From contig JBBQJT010000013.1 of assembly GCA_038326165.1 (NCBI GenBank), forward strand, positions 6,901 through 70,900: 64,000 nt of DNA. Reading direction: 5' to 3'. Below the pieces are notes generated by a model that was not told the DNA's origin, did not search any database, and saw nothing but the letters and a program-made list of their open reading frames with translations. A program made the position numbers and the translations under genes. This document shows positions 35,803-44,191 of this stretch, piece after piece (within the stretch, counting starts at the first letter, position 1; the number at the start of each line of letters is the position of its first letter). The stretch is from JAEUUM01 sp038326165 (GTDB lineage Bacteria > Bacteroidota > Bacteroidia > Chitinophagales > Saprospiraceae).

Positions 35803-36336
35803 ATGATTATGAAAAAATCAGACATCAAAAAAATGCCCACGTATTTTGACAGATACATCCACTTGACTGATGATGTAACTTATCTTGAAGCCCTGGACAT
35901 CAGCTTGAAGGAATTGGAAATTGCACCGATTGAAAAATGGAAAGCATTGGGCGACAGGATCTATGCTCCAGGTAAATGGACCATTAAAGATATCCTACAA
36001 CATTATATCGATACCGAAAGGGTGTTTACTTACAGAGTTACCGCAATAGCCCGCGGAGACAAACAAATATTGAATCCTTTCGATGAAGAGGTATTTGCCC
36101 AAAATGCTGAAGCCAATCTAAGAACTACCGACGAACTGTACCAGGAATTGATCTTGGTTAGAAAGGGATTTATTGCGATGTATCAATCATTTACGCCGAC
36201 TATGCTTCAGGAATTAGGCAATGGATACAATGGGGTGCAATACTGTGTTTTGTCACTTGCCTTTATGATAGCCGGACACCAGCGTTGGCACTTTAAAGTT
36301 ATTGAGGAACGTTATTTTCCTATGTTAACAGCTTAA
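35803..36336 (+). CDS. DinB-family protein
   Basis: 177 residues with the four-helix DinB/YfiT-like fold. Likely metal-binding histidines are His in ILQHYIDTERVFTYRV and two in AGHQRWHFKVIEERY near the end, the usual DinB_2 spacing. The YAPGKWTIKDILQHYIDTER segment is characteristic. Members include thiol S-transferases using bacillithiol or similar, but most are uncharacterised. Start is the first ATG (35803); a second ATG two codons on is possible. It is monocistronic. Confidence 0.87.
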   Translation: MIMKKSDIKKMPTYFDRYIHLTDDVTYLEALDISLKELEIAPIEKWKALGDRIYAPGKWTIKDILQHYIDTERVFTYRVTAIARGDKQILNPFDEEVFAQNAEANLRTTDELYQELILVRKGFIAMYQSFTPTMLQELGNGYNGVQYCVLSLAFMIAGHQRWHFKVIEERYFPMLTA

Positions 36337-36538
36337 TTGATCAAGATTAACCGCAGGAATAATTCCCTTATTGTGTAAAAATTTCAGTCGATGACCTGTC
36401 AAATTGTACAGCAATTCTAAACCTGTCAACTAATTTATAGCTGTTTCTCTTTATTTCTTTTGGTCTTAAGATTCAGCATGGCAATCAACACCTTTGCTAA
36501 CGCTTCCCCAAAACAGAATAAGTTATACTGAATTTTCC

Positions 36539-36546
36539 TAATTTTG
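36539..36546 (+). promoter_or_regulatory. -7 promoter element (TAATTTTG) just before the aminotransferase ATG
   Basis: Exact TAnnTTTG ending 4 nt before the ATG at 36551; if used, transcription starts at the start codon (leaderless). Confidence 0.45.
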
Positions 36547-36550
36547 TGGA

Positions 36551-38053
36551 ATGGAAACAGAAGTAAGCCAACACAAAACAAGTGCCCTTGAAAATTATTT
36601 CAGATCATTCAGAAATAATGTTGTTGGTATTCAGGAGCAATTCGATTCGCCTTACGGTTCACAAGCCCTGCTTTATAGCGATTGGACAGCCAGTGGCAGG
36701 CTTTACCGTCCGATAGAAGAAAGGCTCCTAAACCATGTTGGACCATTCGTGGCAAATACGCACACGGAAACCAATTTTACTGGGTCAATGATGACAATTG
36801 CCTATCACGATGCGCTCAAAATCATCAAACAACATGTCAATGCTTCGCCCCTAGATGTCATTATTTCTGAAGGTAGTGGCATGACTGGAGTTATCAATAA
36901 ACTGCAGCGGATGTTGGGCCTTAGAATTCATGAAAAATTTCATGAAAAAATTCAACTTACTCCTGCTGAACGTCCTGTCGTTTTCTGCACGCACATGGAG
37001 CATCACAGCAATCAGACCAGCTGGCTCGAGACCATCTGCGATCTTGAGATCATTCATGCAGATGTAGACGGAATGGTAGATCTTAATTATTTGAAATCAT
37101 TGCTTGAAAAATACAAAGAAAGACCTTTAAAAATTGCTGCCATTACTTCCTGTTCGAATGTGACCGGGATTATTACACCATATCATGAAATAGCTGCTTT
37201 ACTACATCAGAACAATGGCTTATGTTTCGTTGATTTTGCCTGTTCGGCTCCATATATCGATATCAACATGCATCCTGAAAATGAGCTAGAAAGTCTTGAT
37301 GCTATTTACTTCTCACCACATAAGTTTTTAGGAGGACCAGGCTCAACAGGTATTTTGATATTCAATAGCAAATTGTATAAAAATAGGGTTCCTGACAATC
37401 CTGGTGGTGGAACTGTAGATTGGACCAATCCTTGGGGAGGCCACAAATATGTTGATGATATTGAAGCGCGTGAAGATGGCGGCACTCCGGCATTTCTGCA
37501 AACAATCAAAGCAGCAATGTGTGTAAAATTAAAAGAATTAATGGGGGTACAAAATATGCTCCAACGTGAACATGAGTTGCTCGATATAATCTGGAATCAG
37601 CTGGACGGTGTAGCCAATTTACACATACTCGCTTCCAATATCAAAGAGAGACTAGGTGTCATATCTTTCTACATTGAAGGCTTGCATTATAATTTAGGCG
37701 TAAAGTTGTTGAATGACCGGTATGGGATTCAGGTTCGAGGTGGTTGCTCGTGTGCCGGAACTTACGGACATTTTCTTTTGGCCGTTGATGAGAATTACAG
37801 TAAAATAATTACTGACCAAATCAGTGTCGGAGATTTGACCAACAAACCTGGATGGATACGCATGTCCATACATCCGGTGATGACCAATGATGAAGTACGA
37901 TACATCTGCAAAGCCTTAAAGGATCTTGCTGGGAATTTCAAAGAATGGTCAAAGGAATACGAATATCAAGCTCATTGCAATGATTTTAAACACAAAACCT
38001 ATTCTGAGGATATTTCAGTTACCGTCAATAATTGGTTTTGTGACGCATTTTAA
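36551..38053 (+). CDS. Class V aminotransferase-fold PLP enzyme (cysteine desulfurase/selenocysteine lyase-like)
   Basis: 500 residues, longer than IscS/SufS (about 400). The PLP lysine is in YFSPHKFLGGPGSTGIL, the cofactor Asp and Ser/His contacts in VDFACSAPY and THMEHHSNQTSWLE. A Cys-containing loop (VRGGCSCAGTYGH) sits where the desulfurase catalytic Cys loop occurs. A longer central part (DNPGGGTVDWTNPWGGHKYV) and a C-terminal extension set it apart from SufS. It could be a cysteine desulfurase-like or kynureninase-like lyase; no Suf/Isc partners are nearby. An exact -7 element lies 4 nt before its ATG. Confidence 0.85.
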   Translation: METEVSQHKTSALENYFRSFRNNVVGIQEQFDSPYGSQALLYSDWTASGRLYRPIEERLLNHVGPFVANTHTETNFTGSMMTIAYHDALKIIKQHVNASPLDVIISEGSGMTGVINKLQRMLGLRIHEKFHEKIQLTPAERPVVFCTHMEHHSNQTSWLETICDLEIIHADVDGMVDLNYLKSLLEKYKERPLKIAAITSCSNVTGIITPYHEIAALLHQNNGLCFVDFACSAPYIDINMHPENELESLDAIYFSPHKFLGGPGSTGILIFNSKLYKNRVPDNPGGGTVDWTNPWGGHKYVDDIEAREDGGTPAFLQTIKAAMCVKLKELMGVQNMLQREHELLDIIWNQLDGVANLHILASNIKERLGVISFYIEGLHYNLGVKLLNDRYGIQVRGGCSCAGTYGHFLLAVDENYSKIITDQISVGDLTNKPGWIRMSIHPVMTNDEVRYICKALKDLAGNFKEWSKEYEYQAHCNDFKHKTYSEDISVTVNNWFCDAF

Positions 38054-38182
38054 ACCGATATTTTTAATGAACTTCTGGTCTTCAAACTGTTAAAATTGCC
38101 ATTAAAACTTTAAGCTTAATAAGAAGTATTAAAGTTTATATTTAAAAATAATGATTGAAATGCTTAAATCAAATCCAGCACA

Positions 38183-38408
38183 ATGAAAATATTTGCTGAA
38201 ACTCAAAGATTGATACTCTGGGAATTACAACCGAGTGATGTTGATGCAATGTTTGAATTAGATTCCAACCCAGAAGTTCATCGGTATTTGGGGAAACAAT
38301 CCTATTACAATTAAAGATCAAATCGTGGAGGTGATCAAAATGGTTCGACAGCAATACCTAGACAATGGTATAGGAAGATGGGCTGTTATTGAAAAAGCTA
38401 ACTACTAA
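38183..38408 (+). pseudogene. GNAT acetyltransferase remnant (frameshifted and 3'-truncated)
   Basis: The first frame reads MKIFAETQRLILWELQPSDVDAMFELDSNPEVHRYLG, the typical RimJ-type GNAT N-terminus, then hits a stop. After dropping one G from the run of four G at about 38288-38291 the frame continues NNPITIKDQIVEVIKM...DNGIGRWAVIEKANY and stops at 38406-38408. An intact family member would have about 170 residues; the acetyl-CoA-binding core (motif A) is missing. It is a decayed gene between the aminotransferase and the LysR gene. Confidence 0.8.
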
Positions 38409-38473
38409 GGCTAAGGTGGCAATGAGTGCAAATTTCCAATAAATTTACAGCATTTCACGAGAACTTAAACGGC

Positions 38474-39397
38474 TCAATATTGCTCATACCATTTGAATCT
38501 GTTATGCACAATATTAGATTTTTCCTGAGCTATGTAATCTAAAAATGCTTTTGATACTGGAGAATGCTGTTTTCGCTTCATCCACATCAAACTCCAAATA
38601 GTAGTGATGGGCAAGCCCTTGACTGGGATGATCTGTAGTTCCTTGTTGTGCAATTCATTCTTGATTCCTATTAGTGGCATGATGGAATATCCCAAGCCAG
38701 CAAGCACTGCTTGTTTTACCGCCTCATTGGAAGTCAATTCCATTTTCTTAAAGACAGTTATTTCATTTCGATTTATATAGTCTTCCATAAGCTGCCTGGT
38801 TCCGGATCCTTTTTCTCTATAAATGAGTGGCAAATTTTTAAAAACTTCCTTTGCATTTACATTCCGATTATATTGATGAGCAATATTACCAACCAAATAA
38901 AGCTTGTTGTGAAGTAAATCAAGTTTTTCCACATTCAAATTGGGAGGCAATATCGATACCAAAGCAAAATCAACTTCATTGTTTACCAGACTTTCAACCA
39001 CTCGATTCTTATTAGTAACATCCATCTGCAGTGCAACACCTGGATGTCTGTTGATAAAATCCGAAAGGAAATATGGCATAATGTATTTGCCTGTTGAAAC
39101 AACCGACAATTTCAATCTACCAGCCAATTCACCCTTAAAAGCCAATGCTTTGTAATTAATTGATTGAATTTCGTTCAAAATATTATCGGCGTATTTGGCT
39201 ATTTCATGACCAAAATCTGTGACATAAATCTTCCTGCCTACAACCTCAGTCAAAGGCACTTCGAACTGTGCTTGGAATAGCTTTAATTGAATAGATACAG
39301 CAGGTTGAGTCAGATGGAGCTCCTCAGCAGCTTTGGTAACACTATTGGTTTGAACAATCTTTAAAAAGATCTGAAGTTGATTCAAGGTGCAGTTCAT
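38474..39397 (-). CDS. LysR-family transcriptional regulator (CbbR/CmpR-like position)
   Basis: 307 residues: N-terminal winged HTH (MNCTLNQLQIFLKIVQTNSVTKAAEELHLTQPAVSIQLK) and a LysR substrate-binding domain (GELAGRLKLSVVSTGKYIMPYFL ... VNNEVDFALVS ... YREKGSGTRQLMEDYI). It is divergent from carbonic anhydrase and sbtA with a 90-bp gap. In cyanobacteria and autotrophs the analogous arrangement (CmpR/CcmR/CbbR beside inorganic-carbon genes) senses carbon supply; here that role is inferred from position. An imperfect dyad in the gap is a candidate binding site. Confidence 0.93.
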   Translation of the reverse strand: MNCTLNQLQIFLKIVQTNSVTKAAEELHLTQPAVSIQLKLFQAQFEVPLTEVVGRKIYVTDFGHEIAKYADNILNEIQSINYKALAFKGELAGRLKLSVVSTGKYIMPYFLSDFINRHPGVALQMDVTNKNRVVESLVNNEVDFALVSILPPNLNVEKLDLLHNKLYLVGNIAHQYNRNVNAKEVFKNLPLIYREKGSGTRQLMEDYINRNEITVFKKMELTSNEAVKQAVLAGLGYSIMPLIGIKNELHNKELQIIPVKGLPITTIWSLMWMKRKQHSPVSKAFLDYIAQEKSNIVHNRFKWYEQY

Positions 39398-39400
39398 AAA

Positions 39401-39430
39401 TTATTTTTATGTATTTCATAATAAAGATAA
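39401..39430. promoter_or_regulatory. Imperfect dyad in the LysR/carbonic-anhydrase gap, putative LysR site
   Basis: Arms TTATTTTTATG (39401-39411) and CATAATAAAGATAA (39417-39430) are complementary with a small asymmetry. The site lies next to the LysR start, where LysR regulators usually bind to control both divergent genes. Very AT-rich sequence makes chance dyads likely, so confidence is moderate. Confidence 0.4.
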
Positions 39431-39487
39431 ATATAATTAAATGAATTAGTTGCTACAATTTTACACCGTCAAATAAAAAATAAAACA

Positions 39488-40240
39488 ATGAAAACTTTCT
39501 TCCACATCAGCTTATTATGTGCAGCATTCTTTTTAGTCTCATGTAAACAAAATGACAAATCAATAGAAACTGCAAAAACCGATGCGGTAGTTGAAGATGC
39601 TACATTAAGCGGCTATCACGTGTTGACAGCTGAAGAACAATCCAAATTAACACCGGAGCAAGTTTTGCAAGACTTTAAAGATGGAAATGAGCGATATAAA
39701 TCAGGCAATATTACCAAGAGGGTGCATACTGAATTTGTCCGTCGCACCGTAACTGGTGGTCAATTTCCAAAAGCGGTTGTATTGAGTTGCTTGGATAGCA
39801 GAGTTCCAGTTGAGGATGTATTTGATCAAGGACTTGGTGATGTATTTGTTGGTCGAGTAGCTGGAAACTTCGTCAACACTGACTTACTAGGTAGTATGGA
39901 ATTTGCCTGCAAAGTGGCTGGTGCAAAACTTGTCCTAGTCATGGCACACCAACATTGTGGTGCTGTAAAAGGAGCAATTGATGACGTAAAATTAGGGAAC
40001 ATCACCTCTATGCTTGCTAATATCAAACCTGCGGTAGCTATGAGTCAAAACTTTGCAGGAGAGAAATCTTCAAAAAATGAAGCCTTTGTAAAAACTGTTG
40101 CTGAAAATAACGTACTCAACACCATCAAAAACATCAGAGAAAAGAGCCCGATTTTGAAGGAAATGGAAGACAAGGGAGAAATAAAAATCGTAGGTGCATT
40201 CTACACTTTGCGCACAGGAGAATTGAAGTTTTTGAATTAA
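39488..40240 (+). CDS. Beta-class carbonic anhydrase, lipoprotein
   Basis: Interconverts CO2 and bicarbonate. 250 residues with a lipoprotein signal ending FLVSC (Cys19), so it is exported to the periplasm or outer membrane. The zinc site is clear: Cys101 and the Asp103-Arg105 dyad in SCLDSRVP, His154 and Cys157 in AHQHCGA. GRVAGNFVN is the other conserved block. It is divergent from a LysR regulator and 113 bp before sbtA, with a hairpin terminator between. A periplasmic beta-CA beside a bicarbonate importer suggests bicarbonate scavenging. Confidence 0.93.
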   Translation: MKTFFHISLLCAAFFLVSCKQNDKSIETAKTDAVVEDATLSGYHVLTAEEQSKLTPEQVLQDFKDGNERYKSGNITKRVHTEFVRRTVTGGQFPKAVVLSCLDSRVPVEDVFDQGLGDVFVGRVAGNFVNTDLLGSMEFACKVAGAKLVLVMAHQHCGAVKGAIDDVKLGNITSMLANIKPAVAMSQNFAGEKSSKNEAFVKTVAENNVLNTIKNIREKSPILKEMEDKGEIKIVGAFYTLRTGELKFLN

Positions 40241-40276
40241 TTGATAACAATTGATCGCTTGAATCAATTACCTTAG

Positions 40277-40319
40277 TCCACATATCTAAATTATCGATTT
40301 GGGTATGTGGATTTTTTTT
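40277..40319 (+). terminator. Hairpin terminator between carbonic anhydrase and sbtA
   Basis: Stem TCCACATA/TATGTGGA (8 bp, 19-nt loop) followed by TTTTTTT. It would uncouple or attenuate sbtA relative to the carbonic anhydrase gene. Confidence 0.75.
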
Positions 40320-40353
40320 AATACAAACACGCTAACAGACACAATCAACTGGC

Positions 40354-41316
40354 ATGAATTTAGACTTACTGCTTGAAAACCTAACCAACCCCGCTCTGTT
40401 GTTCTTTGTGTTGGGCGTAATAGCAGTTTACTTGAAAAGTGACTTGGAAATTCCACCCAATTCTTCAAAGTTCATTTCACTATATTTACTCTTCTCAATT
40501 GGATTCAAAGGAGGACAGGAATTATCGCATGAAACATTTACGAGTGAAATCGGATGGTCAATGCTTTTTGGCATAGCTATCTCAGCAATCATACCCATTT
40601 ACACCTATTTCATACTGCGTCGACGTTTGAATGTTTATGATTCAGGAGCTATTGCTGCCGCTTACGGTTCGGTGAGTGCTGTAACTTTTGTCACTGCCGT
40701 TAGTTACCTTGAATCTCAACAATTGGCCCTTCACGGACACATGGTTGCCATCATGGCATTGATGGAATCACCCGCCATCATTATCGGTTTGTTATTGATT
40801 TCTATGTACAACAAGGAGGAAGGTACCAACATTAAAAAAAGAGAAGTTGTCAAGCATTCCTTTACCAATGGCAGTGTATTGTTGATTTTAGGCAGCCTGA
40901 TCATCGGATTTCTGGCAAGTGACAAACAAGCCGAGGGAATCAAACCTTTCACCAACGATCTTTTTAAAGGTTTCCTTGCAATTTTTCTGCTCGATATGGG
41001 AATTACCAGCGGCAAAAAGCTGAAGGCATTTTTCTCTTTCGGATGGTTTCCGTTTGTTTTTGCCCTTTTGATTCCTCTGATCAATGGATCTATTTTTGCC
41101 ATATTAAGTTCTATTGTAACTGATGACATAACCAACCGATTCATATTTGCAGTACTTGCTGCTAGTGCATCTTATATTGCTGTGCCCGCAGCTTTAAAAA
41201 TATCAGTTCCCAAAGCCAATCCCGGACTCTACCTTCCTATGGCCCTTGCTGTTACTTTTCCTGTCAATATTACGATAGGCATGCCACTTTATTTCTTGAT
41301 TGTGCAGAATACCTAG
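40354..41316 (+). CDS. sbtA: SbtA-type sodium-dependent bicarbonate permease
   Basis: 320 residues with about ten hydrophobic helices in two inverted halves. Family markers include NPALLFFVLGVIAVYLKSDLEIP, LLFSIGFKGGQEL and AAYGSVSAVTFVTAVSYLE in the first half, and LDMGITSGKK and AASASYIAVPAALKISVPKANPGLYLP in the second. These fit SbtA, the high-affinity Na+/HCO3- symporter first described in cyanobacteria. The loop between halves (YNKEEGTNIKKRE) is where cyanobacterial SbtA binds SbtB; no SbtB (PII-like) gene is beside it. It pairs with the carbonic anhydrase upstream. Confidence 0.92.
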   Translation: MNLDLLLENLTNPALLFFVLGVIAVYLKSDLEIPPNSSKFISLYLLFSIGFKGGQELSHETFTSEIGWSMLFGIAISAIIPIYTYFILRRRLNVYDSGAIAAAYGSVSAVTFVTAVSYLESQQLALHGHMVAIMALMESPAIIIGLLLISMYNKEEGTNIKKREVVKHSFTNGSVLLILGSLIIGFLASDKQAEGIKPFTNDLFKGFLAIFLLDMGITSGKKLKAFFSFGWFPFVFALLIPLINGSIFAILSSIVTDDITNRFIFAVLAASASYIAVPAALKISVPKANPGLYLPMALAVTFPVNITIGMPLYFLIVQNT

Positions 41317-41402
41317 TAGAAACGGATAGTTTTTCTGCTGAAAGCTAGGTGTGAAAAACTGAAAAAAGCAGAATTATAGCCCAGTCCTCAATAATATAAA
41401 CA

Positions 41403-41435
41403 AAGCCCAAATGATTCGTTGAACCAATTGGGCTT
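41403..41435. terminator. Bidirectional terminator between sbtA and clpB
   Basis: Stem AAGCCCAA/TTGGGCTT (8 bp, 17-nt loop) with T-rich flanks on both sides, in the 157-bp gap between the convergent gene ends at 41316 and 41474. Confidence 0.8.
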
Positions 41436-41473
41436 TTGCTATTTTACTTACAAATGTCTGAACCAAATCTACT

Positions 41474-44077
41474 TTACACTTTCTTGAACAAAAGTTTTTT
41501 CTGATCGGTATCCACATTGATTTTATCACCTTTGGTAAACAAGCCCATTAGCAATTCCTTCGACAACTCGTTGGTCAATTCTTTTTGAAGTATTCGTTTC
41601 ATTGGTCTTGCTCCAAATTGTGGATCATATCCTAAGGCAGCCAAATATTGCATAGCTGCTTCAGTAATTTCTATTTCCAGTCCTTGATTTTTGAGTAGTT
41701 TATTCAAGCTTTTTACCAATAATAGAAGGATTTGTTTGATCTCCGCTTTGGTAAGAGGCTGGAACATGATTTGCTCATCAATTCTATTCAAAAACTCGGG
41801 GCGCAGGCTGGATTTCAGCAGTGCAAAAACTTCATCTTTGGTAGAGGCTACAATTTCAATTCGCTTGGAGTCACCAAGTGATTCCAAATCCTCAAAATTT
41901 TCCAGAATAATATCTGAGCCAAGATTGGAAGTCATAATAATAATGGTATTCTTGAAATCCGCCACTCTACCTTTGCTATCCGTCAAACGACCATCATCCA
42001 ATACTTGCAAAAGGATATTGAATACATCCTGGTGCGCCTTTTCAATTTCATCCAATAGAATAATTGAGTAGGGTCTTCTTCTGACTGCTTCGGTGAGCTG
42101 GCCTCCTTCATCATAGCCAACATATCCGGGAGGTGCGCCTATCAATCTACTGACTGCATGGCTCTCCATGTACTCACTCATATCAATTCTTGTAATAGCC
42201 GATTCATCGTCAAATAACACCTCTGCCAATGCTTTAGCCAATTCTGTTTTTCCTACTCCAGTTGGACCCAAGAATATAAATGATCCTATTGGTTTGTTTG
42301 CATCGGATAATCCTGCTCTGGATCTACGGATTGCATCACTTACAGCTCTAACTGCATCACGCTGACCTATCAAACGCTGACCTATTTCATCTTCCAAGTG
42401 TATCAACTTGTCTTTCTCACTTTGCATCATTTTGGAAATAGGAATTCCTGTCCACTTCGATACAACGTCCGCGATATCTTCAGCTGTCACTTCTTGATTG
42501 GTCAATCGTTTCTCAGGTGATAAATTGATCAATTCATTTTCAGCAAGTTCAAGCTTATTTTCCTCTTCTTTAATTTTCCCGTACCTGATGGTTGCCACGA
42601 GTTCGAAGTTGCTTTCGCGCTCCGCTTTCTGGGCCTGATTTTCCAATTCATCAATTGCTGTGCGGGATTCTTGAATTTTTTTCAAGATGGCTTTTTCGTT
42701 GTCCCATTGAGTTTGTACGGAATGAAAATCTTCCTTCAAGTTGGCAATTTGCTCATTGAGTTTGTTGAGTTTTTCTTCATCCTTTTCCTTTTTGATTGCT
42801 TCCCGTTCTATTTCAAGTTGACGGATTTTGCGATCCATTTCATCTATTTCATCGGGCACGCTGTCGAGCTCTAAGCGCAGTTTAGCTGCGGCCTCATCAA
42901 TCAAATCAATGGCTTTATCGGGTAGTTGTCTGTCAGCAATATATCGGTTGGAAAGTTCAGCGGCCGCAATAAGCGCTTCATCTTTAATAGCAAGTTTGTG
43001 AAAAATCTCATATCGTTCTTGCAATCCCCGCAATATTGAAATGGTGTCTTCTACACTTGGTTCATCTACAAAAACCGTTTGAAACCTTCTAACTAGGGCT
43101 TGATCTTTTTCAAAATATTTTTGGTATTCGTCTAAGGTAGTTGCGCCAATGGTGTGCATTTCACCTCTTGCCAATGCCGGCTTTAAAATATTAGCAGCGT
43201 CCATAGCACCATTGCCTCCACCTGCTCCTATCAAAGTATGGATTTCATCAATGAATAAAATCACTTGACCGTCAGAGGCGGTCACTTCATTGATTACGGC
43301 TTTCAAACGTTCTTCGAACTCGCCTTTGTATTTGGCACCTGCTATCAAGGACGCAATGTCCAAGGTAAAAATCTTTTTGGATTGAAGGCTTATGGGAACA
43401 TCTTTGCGGACGATCCTCCAGGCTATTCCTTCTACAATGGCAGTTTTTCCAACTCCAGCCTCACCTATCAGGATAGGATTGTTTTTTTTGCGGCGAGAGA
43501 GAATATGCAGCACACGTCGTATTTCATCATCCCTGCCGATAATCGGATCTAATTTTCCTTCTTCGGCGCGTTCAGTCAGATTGATACCGTATTTGTTGAG
43601 GGCATTGTAAGAGCCTTCGGCATGTTGGTCGGTCACCGTCTTGCCATTTCGCATTTCTTTGATGGCTTCCAGCAGCACTTTGGTTGTAACTCCCTGTTCT
43701 TTGAGCAGTTTTCCGCCTTTGTCATTTCCGTCAGCAATGCTATAAAGAATCATTTCAATGGATATGAATGAATCGCCCCATTCTTTCAGAAGGTTTTTGG
43801 CATTGGCGAGTACTTTATTGCTTTCATTACTCAGATACTCCTTGTCTGAACCACTCACTTTGGGGTAGCTTCTGATGAGGAGCTCCAGCTTTTCTTTAAA
43901 AACAGGAATACTGACCTGATTTTTTTTCAGTAAAAATTCTACAACTGATTCATCCGCCTTGATCAATCCTCCAATCATGTGTGGCGTATCAACAACCTGT
44001 TGACCCAGTTGACTGGCCAGGTTTTGAGCCTCAGCAATACTTTCTTGCGCTTTTGTCGTAAAATTATCGAATGTCAT
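41474..44077 (-). CDS. clpB: ClpB disaggregase (HSP104 family)
   Basis: ATP-driven hexameric chaperone that extracts proteins from aggregates with DnaK. The 867 residues comprise a double Clp-N domain (to about residue 150), AAA-1 with Walker A IGEAGVGKTAIVEG, a long middle-domain coiled coil (about residues 410-525: EIDEMDRKIRQLEIEREAIKK onward), AAA-2 with Walker A LGPTGVGKTELAKAL and Walker B IILLDEIEKAH, and the C-terminal D2 small domain. All motifs are intact. Length and the middle domain separate it from ClpA/ClpC. Two direct repeats upstream may be a stress-regulator site. Confidence 0.97.
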   Translation of the reverse strand: MTFDNFTTKAQESIAEAQNLASQLGQQVVDTPHMIGGLIKADESVVEFLLKKNQVSIPVFKEKLELLIRSYPKVSGSDKEYLSNESNKVLANAKNLLKEWGDSFISIEMILYSIADGNDKGGKLLKEQGVTTKVLLEAIKEMRNGKTVTDQHAEGSYNALNKYGINLTERAEEGKLDPIIGRDDEIRRVLHILSRRKKNNPILIGEAGVGKTAIVEGIAWRIVRKDVPISLQSKKIFTLDIASLIAGAKYKGEFEERLKAVINEVTASDGQVILFIDEIHTLIGAGGGNGAMDAANILKPALARGEMHTIGATTLDEYQKYFEKDQALVRRFQTVFVDEPSVEDTISILRGLQERYEIFHKLAIKDEALIAAAELSNRYIADRQLPDKAIDLIDEAAAKLRLELDSVPDEIDEMDRKIRQLEIEREAIKKEKDEEKLNKLNEQIANLKEDFHSVQTQWDNEKAILKKIQESRTAIDELENQAQKAERESNFELVATIRYGKIKEEENKLELAENELINLSPEKRLTNQEVTAEDIADVVSKWTGIPISKMMQSEKDKLIHLEDEIGQRLIGQRDAVRAVSDAIRRSRAGLSDANKPIGSFIFLGPTGVGKTELAKALAEVLFDDESAITRIDMSEYMESHAVSRLIGAPPGYVGYDEGGQLTEAVRRRPYSIILLDEIEKAHQDVFNILLQVLDDGRLTDSKGRVADFKNTIIIMTSNLGSDIILENFEDLESLGDSKRIEIVASTKDEVFALLKSSLRPEFLNRIDEQIMFQPLTKAEIKQILLLLVKSLNKLLKNQGLEIEITEAAMQYLAALGYDPQFGARPMKRILQKELTNELSKELLMGLFTKGDKINVDTDQKKLLFKKV

Positions 44078-44153
44078 AAAGTAACTGTTTGTTGTTGATC
44101 ATTAACTATCAAAAGCCTATCCAAGTCATTAAAATCAGAATTATAAGACATTT

Positions 44154-44185
44154 TGACATATTTTCACCACATAAAATGACATATT
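44154..44185. promoter_or_regulatory. Paired direct repeats TGACATATT upstream of clpB
   Basis: Identical 9-mers at 44154-44162 and 44177-44185, 23 bp apart (about two helical turns), 77-108 nt before the clpB ATG. The spacing puts both on one DNA face, as for a regulator or alternative sigma site. They do not resemble the CIRCE element. Confidence 0.4.
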
Positions 44186-44191
44186 GTCGCA

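Noticed and set aside
43265..43610. Plus-strand open frames within clpB
   Set aside because: Antisense shadows of a fully intact clpB; no independent motif or promoter.
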